This document shows positions 24,001 through 32,189 of a stretch of 33,052 bases of DNA, piece after piece (the stretch's first letter is position 1; the number at the start of each line of letters is the position of its first letter). A model generated the notes under the pieces. It saw only the letters and a program-made list of their open reading frames with translations, was not told the DNA's origin and ran no database searches. This DNA comes from an uncultured Acidobacteriia bacterium (GTDB taxonomy: Bacteria > Acidobacteriota > Terriglobia > Bryobacterales > Bryobacteraceae). The stretch spans positions 1-33,052 of the forward strand of contig CAIRSA010000431.1 of assembly GCA_903881085.1 (NCBI GenBank), read 5' to 3'. Made by a program: the position numbers and the translations under genes.

Positions 24001-25705
24001 TGTCACTATAAGTGAAGACCGGCGAAGAATCGGCAGCTGTCGCAAGCCAGAAGTTGTTGGCGGTCGATGCGTATCCGCAGCCGGGTTGGGCTAAAACGGT
24101 AGGCAGCAACTGGCCCTGCGCGCTGGATAGAGGCAGGACTCTGGGCCAGGTTACCGCGGCGCAGGGCTTGTCGTAGCGCACCCGGACCTTAAGCGCATCG
24201 GGCGTGGCGGAAACCACTTCGATGGTGAGGTTGCTGTAGGGATCCTGCCACGTGCGGCCAGGAAGCAGCGCGATGTCGCCGAACGAATCGCGCGGTTGGC
24301 CAGGGGCGCGCGGGGTGGTGTCAACCACTTCTGAGTAGATGCCGGTCTCGGCGGATTGGTAATGGAGGATCGCGCCTTCCCAGCCGGTGGGACTCATCTT
24401 GGTATCGAACTGGCCGAGCGGCTGGCGGTATTCGATCCACACCCATTCATTGGCGCGGCCCAAATTGCGCTGCACGCGCAGCGCGCGGATGGATTGGGTT
24501 TGAACCTCAACCGGCGGAAGATCGAATTCGGTGTCGGCTGTGACGGTTTGGAAGTCGACGCCATCGTTGAACCACTTGAGCATCTGTTTGTGTGGTGCGG
24601 CAAAGTGGTAGGCGTCCGTAGAGCCCATGACGGCGAACTGATCGCCATATTCGGTGTAAATTGCGTGGGTGCGATCGGGGGCGAGCGTTTCGCCTGGAAA
24701 TTCAACGCTACGGGAGTGGCCCAGGCCGAAGTTATGACCGAGTTCATGTGTAGATTCGCGGAGCAGGTAGGCGCGGGAAACTTGCTGCCACACGTAGCCG
24801 ATCTTCAGCGAGCCTTTGGAAGGCGAGGTGACGGTGTTGCAGCCCACTGAGGCCAATCCGGCCCAACCGCAGCTTCCCGGCAGGGTGGGAACCACCATGT
24901 GGATGTGCGTGTATTGCGAAAAGTCGACGGTGCTATCTGCCAGGCTGATGGCCTTGTTCAAGATGGCGGTGGTTTCGGCGCAGGTGTAGAGGCGGTCCAT
25001 GGTGAAGGGGCCAAAGACGTCGCCAGTGATCGAGGCCGCGCCGAGCGAGTTTTCCGTGTAGAAGGTGGCCGTGCTTTGGCCAACAGTGTCAAAGAACTGC
25101 TGCTTTACCTGATCGGGAGTCGGGATAAGATCGGGCAGCGTGGGGAACTTTAGCATCAGCACCGCCACTTTGTGCTCACCCAGCGGCGTGCAGTTTGGCT
25201 GCGCGTCCGCGGCGCGGATGACGGTAGAGCCGGTGACGGCCATCACGTCGCCCAGGCGGAAGCCATCCAGCTGGATCTGGTCGCCGCATTTGGCTGAAGG
25301 GGCTTCGCCTGAGTCCTGATACGCGGTGACGCGTCCGGCGGGCGTGTCGAGGATGTAGACATGTGTGCTGGTGGTGTAATCTGCGGAATCGGCGATCAAA
25401 ACCGTGGAGGTTGTGCCGGATTGAAAAGCTTCGAGCGTGCCGGGGTCGGCGAAGGGCTGAAGCAGCTCAGCTTCGTGCGCGGCGAAAATTACGCTCTTCG
25501 CTGCGGCGGGGCGGCGGATGATCAAGTCCTTCAGCAACTGGGCGCGTTCCGTAAGCTGCGTCCGGTTGGGATTGGCGCGAAGCTGACGATTGATATTGGT
25601 GATGGCGGTAAGGGCTTTATCCTCGGCGGAGAAAGAGAGTGCCGGTAGAGCGATTACTAAGGCCGCAAGTGTCCGTAAGTTAGTCCTGATCATACTAGAC
25701 TGCAT
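21008..25705 (-). CDS. Giant secreted metzincin-type protease with BACON-like and NHL-repeat domains
   Basis: 1565 residues. Signal peptide about 5-27 (start at Met1 or Met5; no strong ribosome site). A gametolysin-like (M11) zinc protease domain spans about 170-420: HELGHNFGLGH at 320-330 is the metzincin HExxHxxGxxH site, with a Met-turn in FAVMGS near 360. Then beta-sandwich regions, a BACON-like domain around 737-810 (CPWKASAADPWVTISPSSGSG), and from about 918 to the end roughly eleven NHL repeats (DGxGNxYIADxxNxRIRKI, with GDGGPA and TIAGTG spacers), expected to form beta-propellers. NHL propellers bind ligands; the likely role is an extracellular protease held to a partner or polymer. 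Substrate unknown. Confidence 0.92.
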   Translation of the reverse strand: MQSSMIRTNLRTLAALVIALPALSFSAEDKALTAITNINRQLRANPNRTQLTERAQLLKDLIIRRPAAAKSVIFAAHEAELLQPFADPGTLEAFQSGTTSTVLIADSADYTTSTHVYILDTPAGRVTAYQDSGEAPSAKCGDQIQLDGFRLGDVMAVTGSTVIRAADAQPNCTPLGEHKVAVLMLKFPTLPDLIPTPDQVKQQFFDTVGQSTATFYTENSLGAASITGDVFGPFTMDRLYTCAETTAILNKAISLADSTVDFSQYTHIHMVVPTLPGSCGWAGLASVGCNTVTSPSKGSLKIGYVWQQVSRAYLLRESTHELGHNFGLGHSRSVEFPGETLAPDRTHAIYTEYGDQFAVMGSTDAYHFAAPHKQMLKWFNDGVDFQTVTADTEFDLPPVEVQTQSIRALRVQRNLGRANEWVWIEYRQPLGQFDTKMSPTGWEGAILHYQSAETGIYSEVVDTTPRAPGQPRDSFGDIALLPGRTWQDPYSNLTIEVVSATPDALKVRVRYDKPCAAVTWPRVLPLSSAQGQLLPTVLAQPGCGYASTANNFWLATAADSSPVFTYSDNPDGSTRSGSVTIARQTLFVAQPGKRIVPTINWVSPASGTIPANSGGTTFTVNINSPGGVAAIGLVDLQIGTTATGVCHLRFDYAGRKMSLFPDTGTTLLTGNTVNNNYCSATLGAFSTVAAPATYQVTASLSLATTFTGAPDIQASAGFNGDPQPAALQKFGTLTLTPSCELGLSSRRLNLSGSSGLYGITLSASNCPWKASAADPWVTISPSSGSGNANLTLTVSANPGATVRSTTITILDEIIPVFQAGAGLPFYPSVQFNNAEILLSRTSGNARVYFSSNLPAAGIAGTSDSDWLRIAATGVDPILGPYIDYIYDGNLSSGRRVGSITISGATLYFTQAASIARPVPDYTISTLAGTSDNGDGGPATQALISTPGLMTYDSAGNLYIADSDYYRVRKITPDGTISTVAGNGFFGSANDGAVATASSLLAVNGVAVDSKGRVYISETTRLRRVESDGTLLTLASSLLLPSGIAIDGADNVYIAEALANRVRMYSSDGKLTTFAGTGTLGFTGDGGQANAARLSLPSAVAVDPSGNVLILDAGNAAVRKVSGGIISTIAGTGRSALAADNSVAAKSTLLGPAAVASDASGTVYIAESSRVRMIDSNGALQTVAGGGAARQDVGTAAKSVTLGSLAGLAVSPSGQVVYSDTSNQIVRGIDAGNAIAAVASRETWGNLGDTGPAASGTFFYPYGAALGRDGSIYVADRRDNRVRHITPGGTIDTIAGTGRYGFSGDKGPAKDALLNSPTSVAVDGDGNVYIADAFNNRIRKVDTSGIITTIAGDGTTTFKGDGGPATSAGLSSPYGLAVDNAGNIYVADTGNRRIRMIAPDGKISTIAGTGTAAFSGDGGPAKAAAINSVYALTVDAFGNLYFYDSSNARLRKISTDGTMSTIAGSGRPASGDSAYALNTALGSSGYQMSVTPTGELLVADASNNRVLEILPDGSLYVIAGTGNAGNGGDGGPAWNASLNFPTAVLTDGAGKIYIVDSHNNSVRLLQ

Positions 25706-25748
25706 TATCCACTATGAAGGCCTCAGGAACAAGGGGTGGAGTACCTGA

Positions 25749-26573
25749 CTAATGAGCCCCGCGCCGCCGCCGCACAGCGGTGAAGCCGAGCACCAGCGCA
25801 GATGTAATCAATGCCCAACTTGCAGGCTCGGGAGTCTGCGCCCCTATTGCGGGATCGGAGCCGAGAAACCCGTTTGTGGTTGGGCTCTGTGTGCCTGCCA
25901 GGTCAACGCTGGAAATCGACATGACGGGATCGCCCACGATCTTTCCAAACAGGTTAACCACAAGGCCTGTTCCACCCTCACTGGATTCGACTGCTTCAAT
26001 CGATGTGCCGCAAATGCCGCTCAATGGGCCGCAGATATTCACGTAGTCGTCATCGCCACTTGCAACGCCGCCTGGAACATTGAAAATGTTGCTGGTGGTG
26101 GTGACTGTAATTGAGTCGGTACCGAGATAGTTGGTAGCGCTGATGGAGCCTGCGTAGAAGTTCATCTGTGCGCCGAAGATCAGTGTTCCCAGGTCGCTGG
26201 TCCCGTTGAGGAAAGTAAGGCTTCCCAGATTAAAGGCAGCGGTTTCGTGCGTGGAGGGGATGAGGTTGCCCACAAAAACAAGCAGGCTGAATGTCTGGAA
26301 ACCGGTGAGGGTGCCGGAGTAAGTGCCCCACGATAGGCTGCTGCTGGCGCTATTGTTGTTAACCACGTTGTTACTTACGTTGTAAGCTGCGGTTGCGCTA
26401 TTGTCCAAATACGAGTTGGTTCCGGCTTCGGGGGAATTGGCAATGGTTCCCGCTACCGAAATGCCAGTGAATGTTGCGATGATCTGTTGGCCGGTAATGG
26501 ATCCCGCAGTGGCCGATTGGACCACGAAGACTGCCATTGTTAACTGTAATGGAAACCGGTATTTTGTGAGCAT
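25749..26573 (-). CDS. PEP-CTERM sorted secreted protein
   Basis: 274 residues from MLTKYRFPLQLTMAVFVV, which gives a signal peptide ending near SATAGS. AAGGAGG lies 14 bases before this ATG, slightly far; the upstream GTG frame start would swallow that site. The C-terminus has the complete sorting signal: PEP in TPEPASWAL, a hydrophobic helix, then RRRRGAH. Such proteins are recognised by exosortase (EpsH/XrtA-type) and sent to the surface or biofilm matrix. The body is Ser/Thr/Asn/Gly-rich beta structure with no known domain. Same strand as the metzincin gene, 44 bases from its start. Confidence 0.92.
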   Translation of the reverse strand: MLTKYRFPLQLTMAVFVVQSATAGSITGQQIIATFTGISVAGTIANSPEAGTNSYLDNSATAAYNVSNNVVNNNSASSSLSWGTYSGTLTGFQTFSLLVFVGNLIPSTHETAAFNLGSLTFLNGTSDLGTLIFGAQMNFYAGSISATNYLGTDSITVTTTSNIFNVPGGVASGDDDYVNICGPLSGICGTSIEAVESSEGGTGLVVNLFGKIVGDPVMSISSVDLAGTQSPTTNGFLGSDPAIGAQTPEPASWALITSALVLGFTAVRRRRGAH

Positions 26574-26699
26574 AGTTACTCTTTTACCCTCCTTGGCGAA
26601 CACAATCGCCTCACGTATAGAGTGTTCGAAAATCGGAAAACATCACGCACCGAAACAAATCCTCTTTCGCCAAAGATACGGCGGATAGGGTATCGTGGC

Positions 26700-26740
26700 G
26701 CAAGCACTCCTGCTTGCCGCGTCGAGACTCGTCTCGACGC
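26700..26740. repeat. Two adjacent palindromes upstream of GT-C-like gene
   Basis: GCAAGCA-CTCC-TGCTTGC (26700-26717) is immediately followed by a 22-base near-perfect palindrome made of GCGTCGAGAC and GTCTCGACGC (26719-26740). They lie 36 bases before the proposed start of the glycosyltransferase-like gene, within its leader or promoter. Paired palindromes of this type resemble REP elements; a regulatory or mRNA-stability role is possible. Confidence 0.7.
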
Positions 26741-26775
26741 TTGGTGATTGTTCCGTCACAATGGTAGAGCGTTCC

Positions 26776-28302
26776 ATGTCCCATTCAACTCGAACTCTTT
26801 TTGTTTACTGCGCCGCAATTCTGTTGTGCGTGCTCTTCTTTGCCCAAGGCTACCTGTTCATCCGCCAGACGGGATTAGAGGAGGACGAAGTCCTGTCACT
26901 GGCGTCGATTCTGAAGCCGGTGGAAGCAACCGGGTGGTTCGGCAAGCTGCCCATCATGATTGAAACCTACGCGGGCACGGTAGAAGCCCTGGTTTACCGC
27001 GAGATTTTCCGCGCAGTGCCACCAGGGCCATACAGCGTGCGCCTGCCGGTATTGCTGCTGGGCACGCTGACGCTGTTTCTGTTCTTTCTGTTTTTCCGCA
27101 TGACGCTGGGCGATGCGGCGGCATTGATTGCCACGGCGTTGCTGGCGGCCGATCCGATGTACGTCATCACAACCGTGTTGAACTTCGGCATGAATGCGGT
27201 ACAGCATTTTCTGGCGGCGATTGTGCTGCCGCTGTTTGTTCTGTACCACCGCCGCGGCGACGAGCGGCTACTGAAAGCCGCGTTCTTCGTTTGCGGCCTT
27301 GCGCTGTGGGATAAGTTCACTTTCGTGTGGCTGATGGCAGGCCTGGCGGTGGGCGTTGCTGCGGTGTTCTGGACGGAACTGCGAACGCATCTGACCTGGC
27401 GGAATTTGAAGACCGCCATCGCCTGGGGAGCGCTGGGCGCTGCGCCGTTGGTCTATTTCAACATCATTGCGCCGGGGGCGACGCTGCGCGCCGGTACACG
27501 TGTGCAGGCTGCGGCGGTGGAGCGCGCGGCGGTGATGCAGCATTCGCTAGATGGGTCGGCCCTGTTCGGCTGGTTGACACGGCAGGATGCCGGAACCCCT
27601 TTGCGCGAGCCATCCACCGCACTGGAGCAGGCCGGCGTAGCGTTGAGCAGGGCGACGGGCCAAATGGAACACCATGGCTTGCTGATTGCGTGTATTGCCT
27701 CGCTGCTGATGTGGCGGAACAAAGCAGTGCGGTTTTGTCCGATCGCGTTCTTCGCCGGATGGCTGGCGATGCTGCCGTTTCCCATGGGCGCGGGCGGGTC
27801 GCATCACGTTCTACAATTGTGGCCGCTGCCCCAGATGATGGTAGCGGCGGCGGTGGTCTCGATCCCGCGAGTGACAGGTGCGATGGCGATGGCCTTGTCC
27901 GCTCCGCTGGTGATCTGGTGCGGGTTGGTGACCAACGAATACTATGCGCAGATCGTAACGCGCGGCAATTTGCCGAACTGGTCCGATGCCATTGAGCCCT
28001 TGCGGCAGAAGCTGGCCGAGACCCCGGCCGCGGGGATTCTATCGGTGGATTGGGGCATCATGGGCCCGCTGCGCGTGCTGGGCCGCGGCGATCTGCCGCT
28101 GAGGTTTTGGTCTGCCGATCAGGCCCGAACGCTGGCCGAGAATCCGAACTTTCTTTTCGTGAGGTATGTAGACCGGGCGGGATGCAAGGATGAGAAGTTC
28201 GCCGCACTGCGCGGCACGGGGTTCAAAGAAGAGGTAGTCGCTGACATTGCCGACCGCAATGGACGGCCCGTTTACCGCGTTACACGCTACCAGCCACAGT
28301 AA
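26776..28302 (+). CDS. GT39/ArnT-like polytopic glycosyltransferase
   Basis: About 508 residues from MSHSTRTLF, preceded by GGTAGAG; an ATG five codons earlier (26761) is a close alternative. The frame is open back to a GTG at 26695, but that part is palindromic DNA and not family-like. About eleven membrane segments, with the GT-C catalytic acid pair in the first outer loop (LEEDEVLSLA, around Glu35-Glu38) and a DPMYVITTVLNFGMNA segment typical of PMT/ArnT-like enzymes. The family transfers sugars from polyprenyl-phosphate donors to protein or lipid in the periplasm. It is isolated on its strand. Confidence 0.8.
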   Translation: MSHSTRTLFVYCAAILLCVLFFAQGYLFIRQTGLEEDEVLSLASILKPVEATGWFGKLPIMIETYAGTVEALVYREIFRAVPPGPYSVRLPVLLLGTLTLFLFFLFFRMTLGDAAALIATALLAADPMYVITTVLNFGMNAVQHFLAAIVLPLFVLYHRRGDERLLKAAFFVCGLALWDKFTFVWLMAGLAVGVAAVFWTELRTHLTWRNLKTAIAWGALGAAPLVYFNIIAPGATLRAGTRVQAAAVERAAVMQHSLDGSALFGWLTRQDAGTPLREPSTALEQAGVALSRATGQMEHHGLLIACIASLLMWRNKAVRFCPIAFFAGWLAMLPFPMGAGGSHHVLQLWPLPQMMVAAAVVSIPRVTGAMAMALSAPLVIWCGLVTNEYYAQIVTRGNLPNWSDAIEPLRQKLAETPAAGILSVDWGIMGPLRVLGRGDLPLRFWSADQARTLAENPNFLFVRYVDRAGCKDEKFAALRGTGFKEEVVADIADRNGRPVYRVTRYQPQ

Positions 28303-28311
28303 ACTCGACAC

Positions 28312-28553
28312 CGCAGTCTTTTCAACCTATTAACGCAGTTGATCGTTGCTCTCGCCGACTTACACGACGTCGCGCATTTGGGGTCAGACACCTTTTTTCG
28401 GCCGAAAATGGGCTGTCTGACCCCAATTGCCCTCCGCCGCAATGCCTCAGTGAACCGTTCACCCAATGGGTTACGCGTCCCTTTTCCACAACCGAATACA
28501 AATGGGGCAGATCGCCTCATCAACCCCACCCCAACTGCATTTTTTAAGCTCAA
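28312..28553. repeat. Palindromic element, copy 2 (approximate ends)
   Basis: The core 28379-28426 is bounded by TTGGGGTC and GACCCCAA and holds TTTTTTCGGCCGAAAA, a compact version of the hairpin in copies 1 and 3. The right flank aligns with copy 3 (CCCAATGGGTTACGC, then CAAATG, GATCGC, CAACCC) to about 28553, and CCGCAATGCC matches copy 1. The left boundary is inferred from GCAGTTGATC and is uncertain. It lies in the 361-base gap between two convergent genes, which otherwise contains only the palindrome at 28559-28579. Confidence 0.8.
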
Positions 28554-28558
28554 GGGTG

Positions 28559-28579
28559 GGGCAGGCAATTTGCCTGCCC
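28559..28579. terminator. Strong palindrome between convergent genes
   Basis: GGGCAGGCAA (28559-28568) and TTGCCTGCCC (28570-28579) form a perfect 10-bp stem around one base. It stands between the GT-C-like gene (ends 28302) and the minus-strand gene ending at 28664. It lacks a T-run on either side, so a terminator role is possible but a REP-type repeat is equally likely. Confidence 0.5.
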
Positions 28580-28663
28580 TGACTAACTTTAAAGTCACTT
28601 CACCCTCACCGGCGTGGCTTCTCAATGCTTCGAAACTGGCCGGACAACTGGTATTGAACCATC

Positions 28664-30175
28664 CTACTTGCTGAAGTTGGCCAGTACGGACAGGTTGGCA
28701 TTCACGGTAACCGCGCAGGTTGCCGCGGTTCCCGAGCATGCTCCACCCCAGCTGAGGAAGGTCTTGCCGGCGGGCGCTGCTGCCGTCAAGGTGACCACCG
28801 CGCCGGAGTTAAACTTTCCTGAGCAGTTGTTGCCGCAGCTGATGCCAGCCAGGTCGCTGGTTACGGTGCCAGTGTTGCTGCGTCCAACGGAGAGCGTGAA
28901 CTGCGTTGTACCACCGCCACCGCCACCACCACCTCCGCCACCGCCGCCGGCAGGTGCATTGGCCGTAAACACTGTGTTCACGGTGACTGCATCATTCACG
29001 GTTACGGTGCAGGTGGGGCCGGAACCGGAGCATCCACCGCCGGTCCAGCTGGAGAAGGTGGAGTTGCTGCCTGCCTTCGCAGTAAGGGTTACAGCGGTGC
29101 CCAAGGCGTAAGTAGCTGAGCACTTGCTACCGCAACTGATGACCTTATCGGAAGAGGCGATGGTGCCGTTGCCGGTCAGCGTCACGGTGAGCGAAGGCAC
29201 GGCAACGTTGGCGGCTGCCATCTGCGCCACAAGCATGTCGCCCAGTTCGCCGGGCTGCGGAATGTTGCAGGTTGCGTCTCCACCGCAGATCACTTCGTGG
29301 GTCAGCGCATCGTAAGCGCCGGTGTAGGCATAGGTCTCATAGCGGCGCAGAACAGCGCGTGTGCCGGCGGCCGGTGCAGCCTGGTTGACTTGGCGGTTGC
29401 GGCGGCGGCGGCGGTCGCCGGGGGCCGGCGGCGGCGCGGGCTGCAGCAGGACCCAATCGGTTTCAATCTGCGTGGCGTTCTGCGGCACAATCGGATTGTC
29501 AGAGGTGAGTTCAGAAAGTGCGACTTCGCGCGTCATTTCGGTCTTGTAGACCTTCATCCACGTGGCATTGCCGAACTGCGGCGGCACTGCAGGCGGAGGC
29601 GGCGGCGGGTCTGGCACCACAACTTCGGCTACCAGCACGGGCGGCTGGGCCGGCAGTGGCGCTGGAACAAACGTGTAGACGGGAGCCGGTGTAAAAATGT
29701 TGTTGGTCGAGGCGATCAGCGTACCCGGGTTTGCAGGGTTTTCAAACATCCAGCGGACGGTTGTTGTTGTTGGTTTGCTGAAGGCGGTGTAGTTCAGGTG
29801 CACACCGAAATGGTCGCAGCCGGAAGCGAGGTAAGTGGGCACCCAGGTATAGCAAGTGCCGGCGAATGAGGTGCCCGGAGTATGCGGGATCGTCTTGTTT
29901 ACAAACACATGGTTGGCGGCGTCATAAGGGCTGGTGTAACGCACATAAACGCCGGTGGCATAATCCGTCACGGTGGGGCAACCGTATTTGTTGCCACACC
30001 AGGAAAGAGTCAGGTCAGCGGAGGAGAGTCCCTCCACTTGCACTTCCAGGCCATACGCGTCTTTGCCTTCGTAGTTCGCCGCATCGAAATTGCCAAGGCC
30101 GCCGACGATGGCCGATTGGGCAAATATCAGGGCGGGGAAGAGAAGCCCGCCCGCCAAAAATATTGATTTTTTCAC
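28664..30175 (-). CDS. Secreted protein with two InlB-B-like repeats and a Gly13 linker
   Basis: 503 residues from a GTG (VKKSIFLAGGLLFPALIFAQS), 6 bases after AAGGAG; a longer frame upstream lies antisense to the next gene and is rejected. Signal peptide about 1-20. A beta-rich N-terminal region is followed by a Pro-rich stretch (VPDPPPPPPAVPP), then two divergent InlB B-repeats at about 330-405 and 423-503. Each has a conserved Cys pair pattern (ISCGSKCS, ISCGNNCS) and a TFSSWTGG/TFLSWGGA core. They are separated by 13 consecutive glycines. InlB-B repeats are common in adhesins and surface proteins. Overall function unknown. Confidence 0.88.
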   Translation of the reverse strand: MKKSIFLAGGLLFPALIFAQSAIVGGLGNFDAANYEGKDAYGLEVQVEGLSSADLTLSWCGNKYGCPTVTDYATGVYVRYTSPYDAANHVFVNKTIPHTPGTSFAGTCYTWVPTYLASGCDHFGVHLNYTAFSKPTTTTVRWMFENPANPGTLIASTNNIFTPAPVYTFVPAPLPAQPPVLVAEVVVPDPPPPPPAVPPQFGNATWMKVYKTEMTREVALSELTSDNPIVPQNATQIETDWVLLQPAPPPAPGDRRRRRNRQVNQAAPAAGTRAVLRRYETYAYTGAYDALTHEVICGGDATCNIPQPGELGDMLVAQMAAANVAVPSLTVTLTGNGTIASSDKVISCGSKCSATYALGTAVTLTAKAGSNSTFSSWTGGGCSGSGPTCTVTVNDAVTVNTVFTANAPAGGGGGGGGGGGGGTTQFTLSVGRSNTGTVTSDLAGISCGNNCSGKFNSGAVVTLTAAAPAGKTFLSWGGACSGTAATCAVTVNANLSVLANFSK

Positions 30176-30286
30176 TGCAATCTCCTTTTGAATTCGGGAG
30201 ACGGCCTGTTCTATCCGTCTCTCCACGATAGGTAAGACAAAGCTGCGGGACGTGCGGAACAGGAAATATGGGATAGAATGCTCCCC

Positions 30287-31378
30287 ATGAAGCGAACACT
30301 TGTAAACTTGTTCTTCACGATGTCGGCGCTGGCCCAGGTTCGCGACGGGAAGTTCCAGAACCGCGATGCGTGGGTGCTGGATTCGCCGAAGCTGCGCGTG
30401 ACCATGATGCAATCGGGCGGGCACATTGCGGAGCTGGTGCTGAAAGGGCCGGACGAGGTGAATCCGCTGTGGATTCAAACGGTACCCACGATGGACGCCG
30501 ATAAATACGATGCCACCAAGGACTCCGAGCGCTACGGCGGCGGCCCGGCGGCGCGATTGATGAGCGGCTTGCTCGGCCACAACGTGTGCTTTCCATATTG
30601 GGGAAATCCGTCGGAGGCTGAGGCCAGGGCCGGCATGACGTTCCATGGCGAAACGGGCATCACGCGCTGGAGGCGGTCCACCGCGGGCGCAAACGAATTG
30701 GCCGCAGGAGCAGTGCTACCGCAATCGATGACGCGCTTCAGCCGCAAGATGCAGGTGAAGGGCCAGGTGCTGGCCGTGGAATCGGTAGCGGAGAACCTGA
30801 GCGCGTGGGACCGCCCGGTGGGCTGGTGCGAACATGTCACGTTGGGTGCGCCGTTCCTTGAGAAGGCCGTGACGCTGATCGATTCGGCGCTTGGCCGCGG
30901 CCGGGCAGAGAAGGAAACGGCGTTCTATGATGACTCGATGCGCACTGTGCGCAACGCGGACAAGCCATATGGCTTCGTGAAGAACTTTGCCGTAGCGGCC
31001 GGCCGGCAATATGGGTTTTTCACCGCGGTGCATCCGGGCAAGCGACTGTTGGTGGGCTATCTGTTTCCGCGCAGTGAGTTCCGCTGGCTGAATGTGTGGG
31101 AGGCGAATAATCCCGACATGCTGACGCGCGGCATGGAGTTCAGCAACACGCCGACGCACGGCACCATGCAGGCGATGGTGTCCGCGCCTTTCGTATTCGG
31201 CGAGCCGGCTTATGATTGGCTGGAAGCAAAGTCAAAGCTGACGAAACATTTCTACGCCTTCGTGGCGCAGGTGCCTGTGGGATTCAAAGGCGTGGCCGAT
31301 GTGCGGATTCAGGGCAAGAAGCTGGTAATTGCAGAGCGGGAGTCAAAGCGGACGGTGGAATTGGAATGGGGGTTTTAG
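30287..31378 (+). CDS. Secreted galactose-mutarotase-like protein
   Basis: 363 residues. Start at MKRTLVNLFFTMSALAQ gives a short signal peptide; an ATG three codons earlier is equally possible. The body has the rhythm of mutarotase/aldose-epimerase beta-supersandwich proteins: GGHIAELVLKG near the N-terminus, MTFHGETGITRW, and WCEHVTLGAPFLEK, where a conserved His/Glu pair would bind sugar. The assignment rests on these motifs only. It is divergent from the InlB-B-repeat gene, 111 bases between starts, and no metabolic partner is adjacent. Confidence 0.7.
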   Translation: MKRTLVNLFFTMSALAQVRDGKFQNRDAWVLDSPKLRVTMMQSGGHIAELVLKGPDEVNPLWIQTVPTMDADKYDATKDSERYGGGPAARLMSGLLGHNVCFPYWGNPSEAEARAGMTFHGETGITRWRRSTAGANELAAGAVLPQSMTRFSRKMQVKGQVLAVESVAENLSAWDRPVGWCEHVTLGAPFLEKAVTLIDSALGRGRAEKETAFYDDSMRTVRNADKPYGFVKNFAVAAGRQYGFFTAVHPGKRLLVGYLFPRSEFRWLNVWEANNPDMLTRGMEFSNTPTHGTMQAMVSAPFVFGEPAYDWLEAKSKLTKHFYAFVAQVPVGFKGVADVRIQGKKLVIAERESKRTVELEWGF

Positions 31379-31474
31379 ACAGCCTGTATGCGGCAGCGGC
31401 TCTAATTGCAGCGCCGTGACTTGATCTGCAGACCCAGGCGCTGTAGACTGGGCACTTAACCAAATTGACGGTAA

Positions 31475-31894
31475 TTAAACAATAAATGGCCGCCCCGGAC
31501 AAGACATATGCGATGGTTGTCGCCGTAAATCGCTGCGACGCAGGTTCTGATGATTGGAATCTGGACCAAGCGAAAAACGACGCTGAACGGTCCGTAATCT
31601 GGCTGCGGGGCATGCGTTAACCGCGTCCAAAATGTTTAGAAACTCAGTCCTGATGTGGTTCCAGTCCGGGGTGGATAACATGACCATCGCCAGCTTCCGC
31701 CCAGCCATGTTTTGCTCATAGGGAATGCCATGATCACTCGTGACAAGAACTTCGAAGCCGGCTTCCTCGGCGGCAGTCAGCAGTTCGCCATTCTTGATGC
31801 CCACCCACTTGAGGTATGCAACGGTGACGACTTCATGCCCTGTCAGCAAACCCCTCAGCTTGTGGGGCAAGTTTTCATCCAGAAGGACGCGCAT
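31475..31894 (-). CDS. DUF5615 PIN-like toxin
   Basis: 139 residues. MRVLLDENLPHKLRGLLTGHEVVTVAYLKW and VLVTSDHGIPYEQN carry the DEN and SDxxI patterns of the DUF5615 (Mut7-C/PIN-like) family, which are predicted RNases in TA pairs. The start lies 3 bases after the DUF433 stop. The last ~35 residues (FSLGPDSNHQNLRRSDLRRQPSHMSCPG) do not look like the family and make it longer than usual, so a 3' frameshift or extension is possible. Confidence 0.85.
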   Translation of the reverse strand: MRVLLDENLPHKLRGLLTGHEVVTVAYLKWVGIKNGELLTAAEEAGFEVLVTSDHGIPYEQNMAGRKLAMVMLSTPDWNHIRTEFLNILDAVNACPAARLRTVQRRFSLGPDSNHQNLRRSDLRRQPSHMSCPGRPFIV

Positions 31895-31897
31895 TCG

Positions 31898-32113
31898 CTA
31901 CGGTGTAAGCTGATGACTGTGATGGAATTGAATGATTCCGCGAATCGTATCCACGGGCAGATGTGGATAGTTTTCGTGGACTTCCTCGATATTGCTTCCG
32001 CCTTCGAAGTTCTCCACAATGGTCTCCGGACGGATGCGCGTGCCTTTTATTACGGGCTGGCCGTTCATCTTTCCGGGGACCGTTTCAATCAAAGGGCACT
32101 CGGTCCACTCCAT
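31898..32113 (-). CDS. DUF433 antitoxin-like protein
   Basis: 71 residues from MEWTECPLIETVPGK, preceded by a good GGAGGGG ribosome site 5 bases away; a start five codons upstream lacks one. The family signature PVIKGTRIRPETIVENFEGGSNIEEVHENYPHL is complete. DUF433 proteins have a helix-turn-helix-like core and normally pair with DUF5615 toxins, as here. The palindromic element ends 76 bases upstream, so it could carry or disturb the promoter. Confidence 0.9.
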   Translation of the reverse strand: MEWTECPLIETVPGKMNGQPVIKGTRIRPETIVENFEGGSNIEEVHENYPHLPVDTIRGIIQFHHSHQLTP

Positions 32114-32189
32114 TAGACCCCTCCACATTCATGGTAGCGGCACACCATGGCAAGGTCAACCAGGCGATGCAATCTCCGCACCCCTGTCG

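Noticed and set aside
26695..26775. GTG start 26695 for the GT-C-like protein
   Set aside because: The extra residues are encoded by two palindromes and have no family likeness.
28913..28951. CRISPR or tandem-repeat array
   Set aside because: It is a glycine-codon tract inside a gene, with no spacers.
30176..30646. N-terminal extension of the InlB-B-repeat protein
   Set aside because: Would run antisense through the mutarotase-like gene; GTG 30175 has an AAGGAG site and a signal peptide.
31379..31474. Small gene or RNA in the gap before the DUF5615 toxin
   Set aside because: No ORF with a start signal and no hairpin worth noting.
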